Positions 1 through 8,550 of a DNA stretch of 48,921 nucleotides are shown here, piece after piece. Positions within the stretch are counted from its first letter, which is position 1, and each line of letters begins with the position of its first letter. A program made the translations under genes and the position numbers. Source of the DNA: JAPXSY01 sp034003585 (GTDB taxonomy: Bacteria; Verrucomicrobiota; Kiritimatiellia; RFP12; UBA1067); NCBI GenBank assembly GCA_034003585.1, contig JAVEYH010000010.1, forward strand, positions 1 through 48,921, in the 5' to 3' direction. The notes under the pieces were generated by a model that had not been told where the DNA came from, searched no databases, and worked only from the letters and a program-made list of their open reading frames with translations.

Positions 1-1253
1 TCCACCAGCGAACGGACCGCCTTGGCCACCACATACCCGATCAGCACGATGACCGCCGCGACGAGCAGGGCCGGCACGGCGTCCAGAATCGTCTGGAGCA
101 TGGCTTTGAGCGGATCCGAGATCGCCCGGATCCCCAGACAGTCCACCGCGGAGATGAGGATCGGGATCAGGATGAAGAACGAGATCACCTTGGCCGCCAT
201 GGCGGAGAGCCGGTTCCCACCCAGCGCCCGGCTCAGACCGAACTTTTCCGCTGCGGCATCCGCGCCGCTGGCGGCGAGGAAGTTGGAGACCACCTCACGC
301 ACGATCGCGGCCACGATGCGTCCCACCACCAGGATGAGGGCCGCGGCAAAGAGGTTGGGCAACACCCCGAGGGCTTTGGACAGCATTTCCTGCAGCGGCG
401 CCACCAGCGCCTGCTGGTCGAGCGCCTGCAAGAACGGCGGCACGCCGAAGAGCAGGATGACGTAGAAGAGCAGCCGGCCGATCATCGCGCTGGGGCCGAC
501 CGGCTGGCTTCCGCCCGTAGCCGGCACCGACAGGTGTTTGCCTGCCCGCGCGTCGAATTTCAACGCCCCCAGGGCGCGCGTGACCCCGGCCCGAACCACG
601 GCGGCCAGGATCCAGTAGACCAGCAGGATGGCGACCGCCTTGATCAGGTTGGGGATCACGCTGATGATGCGGTCCAGCAGATTCTGCAGCGGCCCCGCCA
701 CCATCGAGAGGTTCAGCGCGTTGAAAAACGCGACAAACCCGAAGAGCACCAACAGCCACTTCACGGCGCCGCCCGCAAGGCCGGCGAGTGAACGGGTCCC
801 CCCGGTCGGCCGGTTCAGAAGACTTTCGAGTCCCCAATCGCGTGCGGCGCGGTCATCGATCCGGGTCAGATTCAGCAACCGGGTGACGCAGGCGCCCGCG
901 AGCTTGCCGACCAGCCAGAAGGCCAAAAGCAGAATCACCGCCTTGAGCACGCCGGGCAGGGCCGCGGCGAAACGCTGCGCCGCGGGCAGCAGCACATCCT
1001 GCCACAGCTTGCGGCCCTGATCGAACGCCTGGCGGCCGCCGCTGCGCAGCGAGCCCCCCAGTTCGGATGTGGCCTCGCCCACGGCCTGAACGCTCTGCTG
1101 TCCGGTCGCCAGAACACCCGGCGCGGTTTCCGGGACCTGTTGTGCTGTCGCGGAAACGTCCCGCGTCTGGGTGCGGGCCGGGAGGGCGCTCAGCCCCACG
1201 ACCAGAATCAACCCCAGTCCGATCATCCCAGGGGCAACATGGTGTCGTGTCAT
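1..1253 (-). CDS. Conserved-TM-helix membrane protein, MscS-related (3' end outside window)
   Basis: The minus strand is open from an ATG at 1253 to the window edge, giving at least 417 residues with no stop, so the C-terminus is missing. An AAAGGAA ribosome-binding site lies about 10 nt upstream. The N-terminus is a signal peptide or first membrane helix (MIGLGLILVVGLSALPA). It is followed by a Gln/Ala-rich stretch and by repeated hydrophobic blocks of one kind: VILLLAFWLVGKLAG, LVLFGFVAFFNAL, IKAVAILLVYWILAAVV, LPNLFAAALILVVGRIVA and VPALLLVAAVIVLIGYVV-like segments. Such repeats (pattern P-x-L-hydrophobic-x-G-x-hydrophobic-A) typify the 'conserved TM helix' family linked to mechanosensitive MscS-like channels. 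The pore and cytoplasmic domain would lie beyond the edge, so channel activity is inferred. It is divergent from rpe across 249 bp. Confidence 0.72.
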   Translation of the reverse strand, partial: MTRHHVAPGMIGLGLILVVGLSALPARTQTRDVSATAQQVPETAPGVLATGQQSVQAVGEATSELGGSLRSGGRQAFDQGRKLWQDVLLPAAQRFAAALPGVLKAVILLLAFWLVGKLAGACVTRLLNLTRIDDRAARDWGLESLLNRPTGGTRSLAGLAGGAVKWLLVLFGFVAFFNALNLSMVAGPLQNLLDRIISVIPNLIKAVAILLVYWILAAVVRAGVTRALGALKFDARAGKHLSVPATGGSQPVGPSAMIGRLLFYVILLFGVPPFLQALDQQALVAPLQEMLSKALGVLPNLFAAALILVVGRIVAAIVREVVSNFLAASGADAAAEKFGLSRALGGNRLSAMAAKVISFFILIPILISAVDCLGIRAISDPLKAMLQTILDAVPALLVAAVIVLIGYVVAKAVRSLV

Positions 1254-1462
1254 AGGAGGGTTCCTTTCCGGTTACGGTTTGTGAGTGTCAGACATCCGCC
1301 TTTCCCGGACTCTGCCGGTCGCGTGTCTTCCGTCACCATCAGGATAAAACCTCCCGCCAGCGGATGCAATCAAAAAGGTCCGGCCATCGCAAGCCGCCTT
1401 GTCTCCGGAAGCGTGCGTTTTGTTTCGCGCTTCGCGTCCGTCAAATTAAGGAGGGCCCGGCG

Positions 1463-1492
1463 TTTACAAGGCCGCAACCCTTACGGTATACT
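1463..1492 (+). promoter_or_regulatory. Sigma70-like promoter of rpe
   Basis: TTTACA (1463-1468), an 18-nt spacer and TATACT (1487-1492) within GGTATACT. The expected start of transcription is only about four bases before the rpe ATG at 1503, and no Shine-Dalgarno sequence precedes that ATG, so the mRNA is probably leaderless or nearly so. Confidence 0.55.
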
Positions 1493-1502
1493 CTGTCACC
1501 TC

Positions 1503-2186
1503 ATGAGGGTTCAGATTCTTCCATCACTGCTGGCGGCGGATTACGGTTGTTTTGCGGAGGAGATCCGCCGCGTCGCCGACGCGGGTGCGGATGCGCTGCA
1601 CTTGGACATCATGGACGCGCATTTCGTCCCCAATCTCAGTTTCGGGCCGGACATGGTGGCGCTGGCCCGTCGCGTGTCGCCCGGACTTACCCGGAATGTG
1701 CATCTGATGATGACGTCTCCGGACCGGTATCTGGACCGCTTCATCGAGGCGGGCGCCCAGGCGCTGCAGATTCATGTGGAGGCGGATTGCGACATCCGGC
1801 AGGCGCTGGACGCCATTCGTGCGCGGGGGGTGCGCGCCGGACTGGTCGCGCGGCCGCAAACCCCCGCCGAAACGCTCTTCCCGTATCTGCCGCGCTGTGA
1901 CGAGGTGCTCTTCATGACGGTGCACCCCGGGTACGGCGGCCAGGCTTTCCTGCCCGAAGTGCTGCCGAAAATCGCCGCGCTGCGGCGGCACGCCGCCGCC
2001 TCGGGCCAGGAGCAACTGGACATGATGGTGGACGGCGGGATCAACCTCGAGACAGCCGCCCAATGTGCGGCGAACGGCGCCAACCAGTTTGTGGCGGGCA
2101 GTTTCCTTTTCGGTCAGGCGGACCTGCGCGCGGCCGTGGCCCGGATGCGGGAGACGTGTGAAAGGGTTTATGGGACAGACGCTTGA
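1503..2186 (+). CDS. rpe: Ribulose-phosphate 3-epimerase
   Basis: Interconverts D-ribulose 5-phosphate and D-xylulose 5-phosphate in the cytosolic pentose phosphate pathway. At 227 aa it has the normal length for this TIM-barrel family. Visible signatures are the N-terminal ILPSLLAADY strand with the substrate serine, LHLDIMDAHFVPN with the metal-binding His and Asp, NVHLMM with a second His, TVHPGYGGQAF for phosphate binding, and the MMVDGGI strand with the catalytic Asp. The frame stays open upstream to about 1140, but homology begins at the ATG at 1503. That ATG lies just behind a TATACT promoter element and has no ribosome-binding site. The last 17 bases overlap lepA, suggesting coupled translation. 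Confidence 0.93.
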   Translation: MRVQILPSLLAADYGCFAEEIRRVADAGADALHLDIMDAHFVPNLSFGPDMVALARRVSPGLTRNVHLMMTSPDRYLDRFIEAGAQALQIHVEADCDIRQALDAIRARGVRAGLVARPQTPAETLFPYLPRCDEVLFMTVHPGYGGQAFLPEVLPKIAALRRHAAASGQEQLDMMVDGGINLETAAQCAANGANQFVAGSFLFGQADLRAAVARMRETCERVYGTDA

Positions 2187-3987
2187 TAAGATCCGCAATT
2201 TCTGCATCATCGCGCATATCGACCACGGCAAGACCACGTTGTCGGACAGGATTCTGGAGGCGACCAACGCGATCGAATTGCGTAATCTGCGGGCGCAGAC
2301 GCTGGACGCGATGGATCTGGAGCGCGAACGCGGCATCACCATCAAATCGCATCCGGTATCCATGATGTACACCGCGCGGGACGGCAACCGGTATCTGTTC
2401 AATCTGATCGACACGCCGGGGCATGTGGATTTCAGCTATGAGGTGTCCCGCAGCATGGGCGCCTGCGAAGGGGCGATCCTGGTGGTGGACGCGGCGCAGG
2501 GCGTCGAGGCGCAGACCGTCGCCAACACCTACCTTGCGGTCGACAACGACCTGGAGATCGTCCCGGTGCTCAACAAAGTCGATCTGCCCGGCGCCCAGAT
2601 CGACGAGGTGACCCATCAGATTGAGGACGCACTGGGGATCGCGATGGACCGGCCGTTGCACATCAGCGCCAAAACGGGGATCGGGATCCCGGAGGTGCTG
2701 GAGGCCATCGTGACCCGGATCCCGCCTCCGGTGACGCGCGGTGCGGACGCGCCGCTGCGGGCGCTGGTGTTCGATTCGGTGTTCGACATCTACCGCGGCG
2801 TCATCACGTATGTGCGGGTGGTGGACGGCCGCCTCCGTGCCGGGGATGCGATCCGGTTCATCCGTAGCGGCCAGACGACCCAGTTGCGTGAGGTGGGCAT
2901 TTTCAGCCCGGACCAGAAGCCGGTGGAAGTGCTGGAGGCCGGCCAGGTCGGGTACCTCGTGGGGACGATCAAGGATCCGGCCGAGATCAAGATCGGCGAC
3001 ACGGTGACGCTGGCCCGGGACGGGACGGAGGAGTTGCTGCCGGGGTTCAAAGAGGTACACCCCATGGTGTTCAGCGGCATTTATCCGATCAGCAGCGATG
3101 ACTATGTGAAAGTCCGGACCGGGTTGGAAAAGCTGCACCTGAACGATTCCGCCTTTTCCTTCCATGCGGAGAGTTCTGTGGCGCTGGGGTTCGGGTTCCG
3201 CTGCGGGTTCCTCGGCCTGCTGCACATGGAGGTTGTGCAGGAACGGCTGCGGCGCGAGTTCGATCTGGATATCATCAGTACGCATCCGGCCGTGATTTAC
3301 CGGGTCCGGCTGCGGGACGGGCAGACGCTGGAGATCGACAATCCGGTCCAGTTGCCGGATGTCACGCGCATCGAGCAGATCGAGGAGCCGATCATCCGGG
3401 CCACGATCATCTGCCCCAGCGACTGCATCGGGGATATGATGCGCATCGTGCTGGATCGGCGCGGGGAGGTGAAGGCCACCGAGAGCCTGGACGCCAAGCG
3501 GGTGATTCTCTCCTGCCTGCTGCCGCTGAATGAGATCCTGATCGATTTCCACGACATGCTGAAGAGCGTGAGCCACGGATACGCTTCGATGGATTATGAG
3601 CCGTGCGGGTACCAGGCGGGCGAGATCGTCAAGATGGACATCCTGCTCAACGGGGAGGTGGTGGACGCCTTCTCCTGCATGGTGCACCGGGATAAGGCCG
3701 TCGCGCGCGGCAGGCAGATCTGCAAGGCGCTGGCGGAGTCCATCCCCCCGCACATGTTCAAGATCCCGGTGCAGGCCGCGCTCGGCCGGACCATCATCGC
3801 GCGGGAGGACATCCGGGCGTTCCGCAAGGACGTGCTGGCCAAGCTGTACGGCGGCGATGTGACGCGGAAACAGAAGCTGCTGAAGAAACAGAAGGCCGGC
3901 AAGGCGCGGATGAAAGAGTTCGGGCAGGTGAACGTGCCGCAGTCGGCCTTCATCGCGGTGCTGCGCGGAACCGCCACCGACGAATAG
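2170..3987 (+). CDS. lepA: Elongation factor 4 (LepA) ribosome-associated GTPase
   Basis: Ribosome-binding translational GTPase that acts on stalled or mis-translocated ribosomes and is membrane-associated in some bacteria. The 605-aa product has the complete family layout: P-loop AHIDHGKTT (residues 15-23), switch I ERERGITIKS, DTPGHVDF, base-recognition NKVD, an EF-G-like domain II, domains III and V, and the LepA-specific C-terminal domain ending in KQKLLKKQKAGKARMKEFG. The ATG at 2170 lies inside the end of rpe and is preceded by AAAGGG at 2161-2166. The downstream neighbour is lepB, the pair found together as lepA-lepB in many bacteria. Confidence 0.97.
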   Translation: MGQTLDKIRNFCIIAHIDHGKTTLSDRILEATNAIELRNLRAQTLDAMDLERERGITIKSHPVSMMYTARDGNRYLFNLIDTPGHVDFSYEVSRSMGACEGAILVVDAAQGVEAQTVANTYLAVDNDLEIVPVLNKVDLPGAQIDEVTHQIEDALGIAMDRPLHISAKTGIGIPEVLEAIVTRIPPPVTRGADAPLRALVFDSVFDIYRGVITYVRVVDGRLRAGDAIRFIRSGQTTQLREVGIFSPDQKPVEVLEAGQVGYLVGTIKDPAEIKIGDTVTLARDGTEELLPGFKEVHPMVFSGIYPISSDDYVKVRTGLEKLHLNDSAFSFHAESSVALGFGFRCGFLGLLHMEVVQERLRREFDLDIISTHPAVIYRVRLRDGQTLEIDNPVQLPDVTRIEQIEEPIIRATIICPSDCIGDMMRIVLDRRGEVKATESLDAKRVILSCLLPLNEILIDFHDMLKSVSHGYASMDYEPCGYQAGEIVKMDILLNGEVVDAFSCMVHRDKAVARGRQICKALAESIPPHMFKIPVQAALGRTIIAREDIRAFRKDVLAKLYGGDVTRKQKLLKKQKAGKARMKEFGQVNVPQSAFIAVLRGTATDE

Positions 3988-4022
3988 GGCGGGTGCGCGA
4001 CGAAAGAAGGATCGGGGATGCC

Positions 4023-5189
4023 ATGAGGGATTTTTGGGAGCGACGGAAAACGCGGAAACAGTTGAAGGCGCTGCTGCATCACGCCCACACCTTCCGGTGC
4101 GGCCGGGAGGACGTGATGCGGGCCGAGGACTTGACGTATTTACGCGAGCACGCCGACCGGGCGCAGGCGGCGTACCGGACGCGCGGGCTGCAGGCGATGA
4201 CGGACGCGGGACAGGCGCTGGAAACCTGCCTGAACCGCCTGAACCCGCCCAAACCGCTGGCGGGCTGGCGCGAGAACTTTGATGTGGTGGTGGTGGCGAT
4301 TTCCGTGGCCATGGCCTTCCGGGCGTATTTCTACCAGCCGTTCAAAATCCCCACGGGATCGATGCAGCCGACGCTGTACGGCATTCATTCGGAATCGCTG
4401 CCGCCGTCGGCCGCCACGCTGCTGGACCGGCAGCCGGTCAAATTCGTGAAGTGGCTCGTGACCGGCGAATCGTTCAAGACGGTTCCCGCAAAAGCTTCCG
4501 GAACCGTGCATTTCTCCTCCGGCGACAACAGCAAGAAGCCCGGGTACATGCCGGTCATCGTGGCCGGGATCCCTCATTATGTGCCAAATGACGCGGTGGA
4601 GACGGATGCCTACCGCCGGCCGGTCCGGCTCAAGGGTGGAGTTGCCAACGGCGCCAGCGTCCGCGCGGGCGAGGTCCTGTGGTCGGGCGTGGTCGTGTCC
4701 GGCGATTTCGTTTTCGTCAACCGGTGGAAGTGGAATGTCGCGCACCCGCGGCGCGGCGAGGTGATGGTGTTTTCCACGATCGGCATCACGGCCCTGCCGC
4801 AGGGGACCCATTACATCAAACGGATGACCGGGCTGCCGCGCGAGACCCTTCAAATCAATCCCCCGAATCTGCTGGTGAATGGCGAGGCGGTGACCGAACC
4901 GCTGCGCATCGGGCAGATCTCCCGACGGGAAAAGGTGTGGCCGAACGGTCCGGCCTATGCGGGCTTCAACCCCAGCGGACACCCGCAGATGGTCCTCCCC
5001 GGCAAATCGCTGGCGAGCGGGCAGGATCAGGTGACGCTGGGCCCGGACCAGTACTACGCCATGGGGGATAACTCGTTCAACAGTTTTGACAGCCGGTACT
5101 GGGGTCCCGTGCCCGAGCGCAATCTTCTCGGACCCGCGACCGTGGTGTACTGGCCGTTCACCTCGCCGCGTTTCGGCCGGATCCGCTGA
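4023..5189 (+). CDS. lepB: Signal peptidase I, with N-terminal extension
   Basis: Membrane serine-lysine protease that removes signal peptides from Sec and Tat substrates outside the inner membrane. The nucleophile box PTGSMQPTLYG follows one membrane helix (VVVVAISVAMAFRAYFY). The general-base lysine is in HYIKRMTGLPRE and the conserved MGDNS box is near the C-terminus. The 388-aa product is longer than typical enzymes because about 90 charged, mostly helical residues precede the membrane anchor, and an insert of roughly 100 residues separates the Ser and Lys boxes. The ATG at 4023 was chosen because AGAAGGA lies about 10 nt upstream; a GTG at 3993 would add ten residues. The gene is 35 bp after lepA and probably cotranscribed. 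Confidence 0.9.
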   Translation: MRDFWERRKTRKQLKALLHHAHTFRCGREDVMRAEDLTYLREHADRAQAAYRTRGLQAMTDAGQALETCLNRLNPPKPLAGWRENFDVVVVAISVAMAFRAYFYQPFKIPTGSMQPTLYGIHSESLPPSAATLLDRQPVKFVKWLVTGESFKTVPAKASGTVHFSSGDNSKKPGYMPVIVAGIPHYVPNDAVETDAYRRPVRLKGGVANGASVRAGEVLWSGVVVSGDFVFVNRWKWNVAHPRRGEVMVFSTIGITALPQGTHYIKRMTGLPRETLQINPPNLLVNGEAVTEPLRIGQISRREKVWPNGPAYAGFNPSGHPQMVLPGKSLASGQDQVTLGPDQYYAMGDNSFNSFDSRYWGPVPERNLLGPATVVYWPFTSPRFGRIR

Positions 5190-5193
5190 AGCG

Positions 5194-5222
5194 TTGCGGG
5201 AACCCCGCTGACCTGCTATGCT
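5194..5222 (+). promoter_or_regulatory. Sigma70-like promoter of the superoxide dismutase gene
   Basis: TTGCGG (5194-5199), a 17-nt spacer and TATGCT (5217-5222), just after the lepB stop. It would give a leader of about 80 nt before the sod ATG at 5309. Confidence 0.45.
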
Positions 5223-5308
5223 GTTTCAGGCTTGCGCCGGGACTCCCCGTTGTGAGGGAAAACCCCGGCGCGAAAGTTCCACACCGGCGAACCCGTGAAA
5301 GGAGCGCG

Positions 5309-6037
5309 ATGAATGCGAATCGGATGACGCGACACCAGACGGACCTCTCCCGCAGAGCGTTTGTGACCGTGACCGCCGGAGCCGTGGCCGGCCTGGCCGC
5401 GGCGCGGCAGGGGGGCGCCGCCGCAACGGCGATCTCCCTCCCCGCCCTGCCGTTCCCTTCGGACGCCCTGGCACCGGTTGTTTCGGCCCAAACGCTCTCG
5501 TTCCACTACGGCAAGCACCATCAGGGGTATGTGAACACCCTGAACAAATTGCTGCCGGGGTCCCCGTTCGCCGGGCTGGCGCTGGAGGCGATCGTGCGCC
5601 GGTCGGCCGGCGCGGCGGAGCACGCCGCAGTGTTCAACAACGCGGCCCAGATCTGGAATCATACGTTCTACTGGCAGTCGCTCAAGCCGGTCGCTGCGGC
5701 GCAGACGGTGCCGGCGCCTCTGGCGGCCGCGGTCAACCGCTCCTTCGGTTCGCTCGAGGCCTGCAAACAGGCGCTGGCGGATGCGGCCCTGAAACAGTTC
5801 GGCAGCGGCTGGGCCTGGCTGGTGGCGGAACGGGGGGCACTGAAGGTGGTCAAGACGCCGAACGCGCAAACCCCGCTGACGCAGGCCGGCGTGACGCCGC
5901 TGCTGACGATCGACGTCTGGGAGCACGCCTATTATCTCGACTGGCAGAACCGCCGGGCGGATTACGTCCGGGCCGTGCTCGATCAGGCGCTGAACTGGCC
6001 GTTCGCCGCGGAGCGCCTTGCGGCCGCGACCGCATGA
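5309..6037 (+). CDS. sodB: Fe-type superoxide dismutase with twin-arginine signal
   Basis: Dismutates superoxide to oxygen and hydrogen peroxide. The four metal ligands are H66 (FHYGKHH), H118 (WNHTFYW), D202 and H206 (TIDVWEHAYY). Q114 in NNAAQIWNH, together with the NAQTPL segment, points to the iron rather than the manganese subtype. The 242-aa protein carries about 40 extra N-terminal residues: LSRRAFVTVTAGAVAGLAAA contains a twin-arginine motif (SRRAFV, residues 14-19) and a hydrophobic core, so it is predicted to be exported folded by Tat. The ATG at 5309 has AAAGGAG four bases upstream. Its own promoter precedes it, and alr follows 44 bp downstream. A periplasmic location is inferred. 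Confidence 0.92.
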   Translation: MNANRMTRHQTDLSRRAFVTVTAGAVAGLAAARQGGAAATAISLPALPFPSDALAPVVSAQTLSFHYGKHHQGYVNTLNKLLPGSPFAGLALEAIVRRSAGAAEHAAVFNNAAQIWNHTFYWQSLKPVAAAQTVPAPLAAAVNRSFGSLEACKQALADAALKQFGSGWAWLVAERGALKVVKTPNAQTPLTQAGVTPLLTIDVWEHAYYLDWQNRRADYVRAVLDQALNWPFAAERLAAATA

Positions 6038-6081
6038 GGCTTGCCGCGCGCGAGGCGTGAGCAAGTCGGCAAAGGCCGGAG

Positions 6082-7200
6082 ATGAGTGTGTTGCCCCGCA
6101 GAGTCTGGCTGGAGATCAGCCTCGAAACGCTGACGCGCAATTATCGCAACATCGCGGCGGCGGTCGCCCCCGCCGGGGTGCTGGCGGTGCTCAAGGCCAA
6201 CGCCTACGGCCTCGGGGTGGTCCCGATCGCCGAGGCGCTCTCCCGCGCCGGCGCCGCGGGGTTCGGCGTGGCCGAACCCCACGAGGCGCTGCAACTGCTG
6301 CCGTTGGGCAAGCCGGTCCAGATCCTGAGCAGCGTGCTGCCCGAGGAGATCGGCCCCATGGTGGCGGCCGGGGTCACACTGCCGGTCACCGATCTCGGGA
6401 CCGCGCGGCAAATCAGCGCCGCCGCCGTAGCGTGCGGGCGGACCGCCACGGTACACGTCAAACTCGACACCGGCATGGGCCGGCTGGGGATCTTGGCGCA
6501 CGAGGCCCCGGACGTCATCCGCGCGGTCCGCGCGCTGCCGGGGCTTGCGTGCGAGGGGATCTTCTCGCACTTCCCCTTCGCGTACGAAACCGGATCGGAA
6601 TTGACCAACCGCCAGATGGACCGCTTTATCGAAATCCTCGATGAACTCGCGCGGGACGGGATCACCTTCGCCAAACGCCACATCGCCAACAGCGACGCCG
6701 TCAACAACTTCCCGCGCGCCTGCCGCGCGCCGTTCAATGTCGTGCGCACCGGCATCAACCTGCACGGCTCGTTCGACACCGTCGGGCGGCGCGCCCTGCG
6801 CCTCGCGCCGGTGCTGACGCTGAAAACGCGGCTTACCGCGATCCGGACGCTGCCCGCCGGCACGGGCATCGGCTACGGCCACACCTGCCGCCTGCACCGC
6901 GCCACCCGCGTGGGCACGGTCTCCGCAGGCTATGCGGACGGCATGCCGCTGGCCCTGTCCAACCGCGGCTACCTGCTGATCCGCGGCACGCCCTGCCCGA
7001 TTCTGGGGAGGCTCTCCATGGATTACGCCACCGTCTCCCTGGAAAGCGTGCCCGACGCCTGCATCGGCGACGAAGTGGTCTGCCTGGGCGGCAAGGGCAT
7101 GCACGCCCTGACGGTTGAGGATTGGGCCGCGCTCAAAAACACCCACCCGTACGAAATCATCTGCTCTTTCGGCAACCGCGTCGAACGGCGTTACGTCTGA
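6082..7200 (+). CDS. alr: Alanine racemase
   Basis: PLP-dependent enzyme that makes D-alanine for peptidoglycan. The 372-aa length is normal. K38 in VLKANAYGLG is the PLP-binding lysine, and Y265 in GIGYGHTC is the opposite-face catalytic base. VSAGYADGMP, RLSMDYATV and GDEVVCLG are typical of the C-terminal beta domain. The ATG at 6082 follows AAAGG at 6071-6075. It lies downstream of the superoxide dismutase gene on the same strand and converges with the methyltransferase gene, leaving only 12 bp between stops. Confidence 0.95.
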   Translation: MSVLPRRVWLEISLETLTRNYRNIAAAVAPAGVLAVLKANAYGLGVVPIAEALSRAGAAGFGVAEPHEALQLLPLGKPVQILSSVLPEEIGPMVAAGVTLPVTDLGTARQISAAAVACGRTATVHVKLDTGMGRLGILAHEAPDVIRAVRALPGLACEGIFSHFPFAYETGSELTNRQMDRFIEILDELARDGITFAKRHIANSDAVNNFPRACRAPFNVVRTGINLHGSFDTVGRRALRLAPVLTLKTRLTAIRTLPAGTGIGYGHTCRLHRATRVGTVSAGYADGMPLALSNRGYLLIRGTPCPILGRLSMDYATVSLESVPDACIGDEVVCLGGKGMHALTVEDWAALKNTHPYEIICSFGNRVERRYV

Positions 7201-7212
7201 ACCCGCGCGCGC

Positions 7213-8415
7213 TCAGTGTTGGCGTTCGAGGGCGCAGGCGAAGGCGCCGTCTGTGGCGTGGCGGGTGGGGATGCGTTCCTCCACGCCGATGCAGGCGAGT
7301 TCCGGATGGCGTTTGCGCAGGGCCGTGATTTGACGGCGGTTCTCCTCCGGCTCCAGACTGCAGGTCGAGTAGACGAGCCTGCCGCCGGGCGCGAGCAGGG
7401 AAAGGGCGTTTTCCAGCATGACCGCCTGTGTGGCGGCCAGGCGTTTCATGCGCGGGGTGGTCCAGCGCCAGCGGGCGTCCGGCCGGCGGCGCAGCACGCC
7501 GGTGTTCGAGCAGGGCGCGTCGAGCAGGATGCGGTCGAACAGGCCGAAATCCGACAGGGCGGGCAGCGGGTTTTGCGTCAGATCGCCCGGACACACCGTG
7601 ACCCACTCCTGACGGGTGCGGGCCAGATTCTCGCGAACCAGCCGGAGGCGGTCCTCATGCAGATCGAGCGCCACGAGCCGGTGTCTGGGGTCCGGGCCGG
7701 GCGCGCCCATGCGCCAGGCGATCTGCACGGTCTTGCCTCCGGGCGCCGCGCAGGCGTCCAGCACGGTGAGGCCGGGACGGACGGCCAGCAGGTCGACACT
7801 GACTGCCGTGGCCGGGTCCTGCACGATGAACGCGCCGGCTTCAAAGCCCGGCATCTCCGTGACGCGCGCGCCGCGCGGCATGGGCACGAACGGTTCGGCC
7901 GCGCCGGGGGGATAGGCGAGAAAGGTTTCGGCGGGGGTGTTGTCCCATTCGCAGAGCGCGAGAGTCTCCTCCGCGCCGTACCGTTCGCGCCAGCGGGTGA
8001 TCAACGCGTCGGGATGGGAGGTGCGGATGCCGACCGGTTCTTTGGCCAGCCGGGAGAGCAGGGCCTCGCGCTGGCGCAGCAGATTGCGGAGTACCGCGTT
8101 GACGAGGCCTGCGGTTTGCTTGGAAGCGAATTTCGCGGCTTCCACCGTTTCGTTGACCGCCGCGTATTCGGCCACATCGGGCATGAAGAGGATTTGGCAC
8201 GCGCCCGCCAACAGGGCGGCTCCGGTTTCGCCCTGGGGCGGGCGCCGCATGAGTTGCCGGAGCGCCCATTCCAGTGTGCGGCGGCGTCGGACCGTGGTGT
8301 AGACGAGGTCCGTGATGAAGGCGCGGTCGGGTCCGTCCGGGATGAGTCGGTCAGGGAAGTCGTGCGTGGCAAGCCAACGGGTGAGGATGAAGATCGCTTC
8401 GCGTCTGGAACTCAT
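7213..8415 (-). CDS. rsmB: RsmB-type rRNA (cytosine-C5)-methyltransferase
   Basis: SAM-dependent m5C methyltransferase, in this family acting on 16S rRNA. The 400-aa product has an N-terminal NusB-like helical RNA-binding domain (about residues 1-135, including AVNETVEAAKFA and LVNAVLRNLLR). A Rossmann-like catalytic domain follows with SAM loop LDACAAPGGKT, motif IV DAPCSNTGVLRR and the nucleophile motif YSTCSLEPEEN. Both conserved cysteines are present. The target base is assigned only by family resemblance. The ATG at 8415 is the first in frame and no strong ribosome-binding site is visible. About 135 bp separate it from the porin-like gene on the same strand. Confidence 0.88.
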   Translation of the reverse strand: MSSRREAIFILTRWLATHDFPDRLIPDGPDRAFITDLVYTTVRRRRTLEWALRQLMRRPPQGETGAALLAGACQILFMPDVAEYAAVNETVEAAKFASKQTAGLVNAVLRNLLRQREALLSRLAKEPVGIRTSHPDALITRWRERYGAEETLALCEWDNTPAETFLAYPPGAAEPFVPMPRGARVTEMPGFEAGAFIVQDPATAVSVDLLAVRPGLTVLDACAAPGGKTVQIAWRMGAPGPDPRHRLVALDLHEDRLRLVRENLARTRQEWVTVCPGDLTQNPLPALSDFGLFDRILLDAPCSNTGVLRRRPDARWRWTTPRMKRLAATQAVMLENALSLLAPGGRLVYSTCSLEPEENRRQITALRKRHPELACIGVEERIPTRHATDGAFACALERQH

Positions 8416-8550
8416 GCGGGTGTGTTTTTCTGTGGGTCGGTTCTGGCCATCTCCCGACGCGTGATACCGGATACGCCGAAGGAAATGGAAATAACGTACA
8501 TCCGCCCCGGCGGTTTGTCGATCTGAAAATGCGGAGCCCTGAAAAGAGGG

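Noticed and set aside
1140..1502. N-terminal extension of rpe by about 120 codons
   Set aside because: Homology to epimerases starts at 1503. The extension crosses the promoter and has no domain.
2041..3753. 570-codon minus-strand ORF opposite lepA
   Set aside because: It is antisense to the conserved GTPase, with composition typical of a shadow frame.
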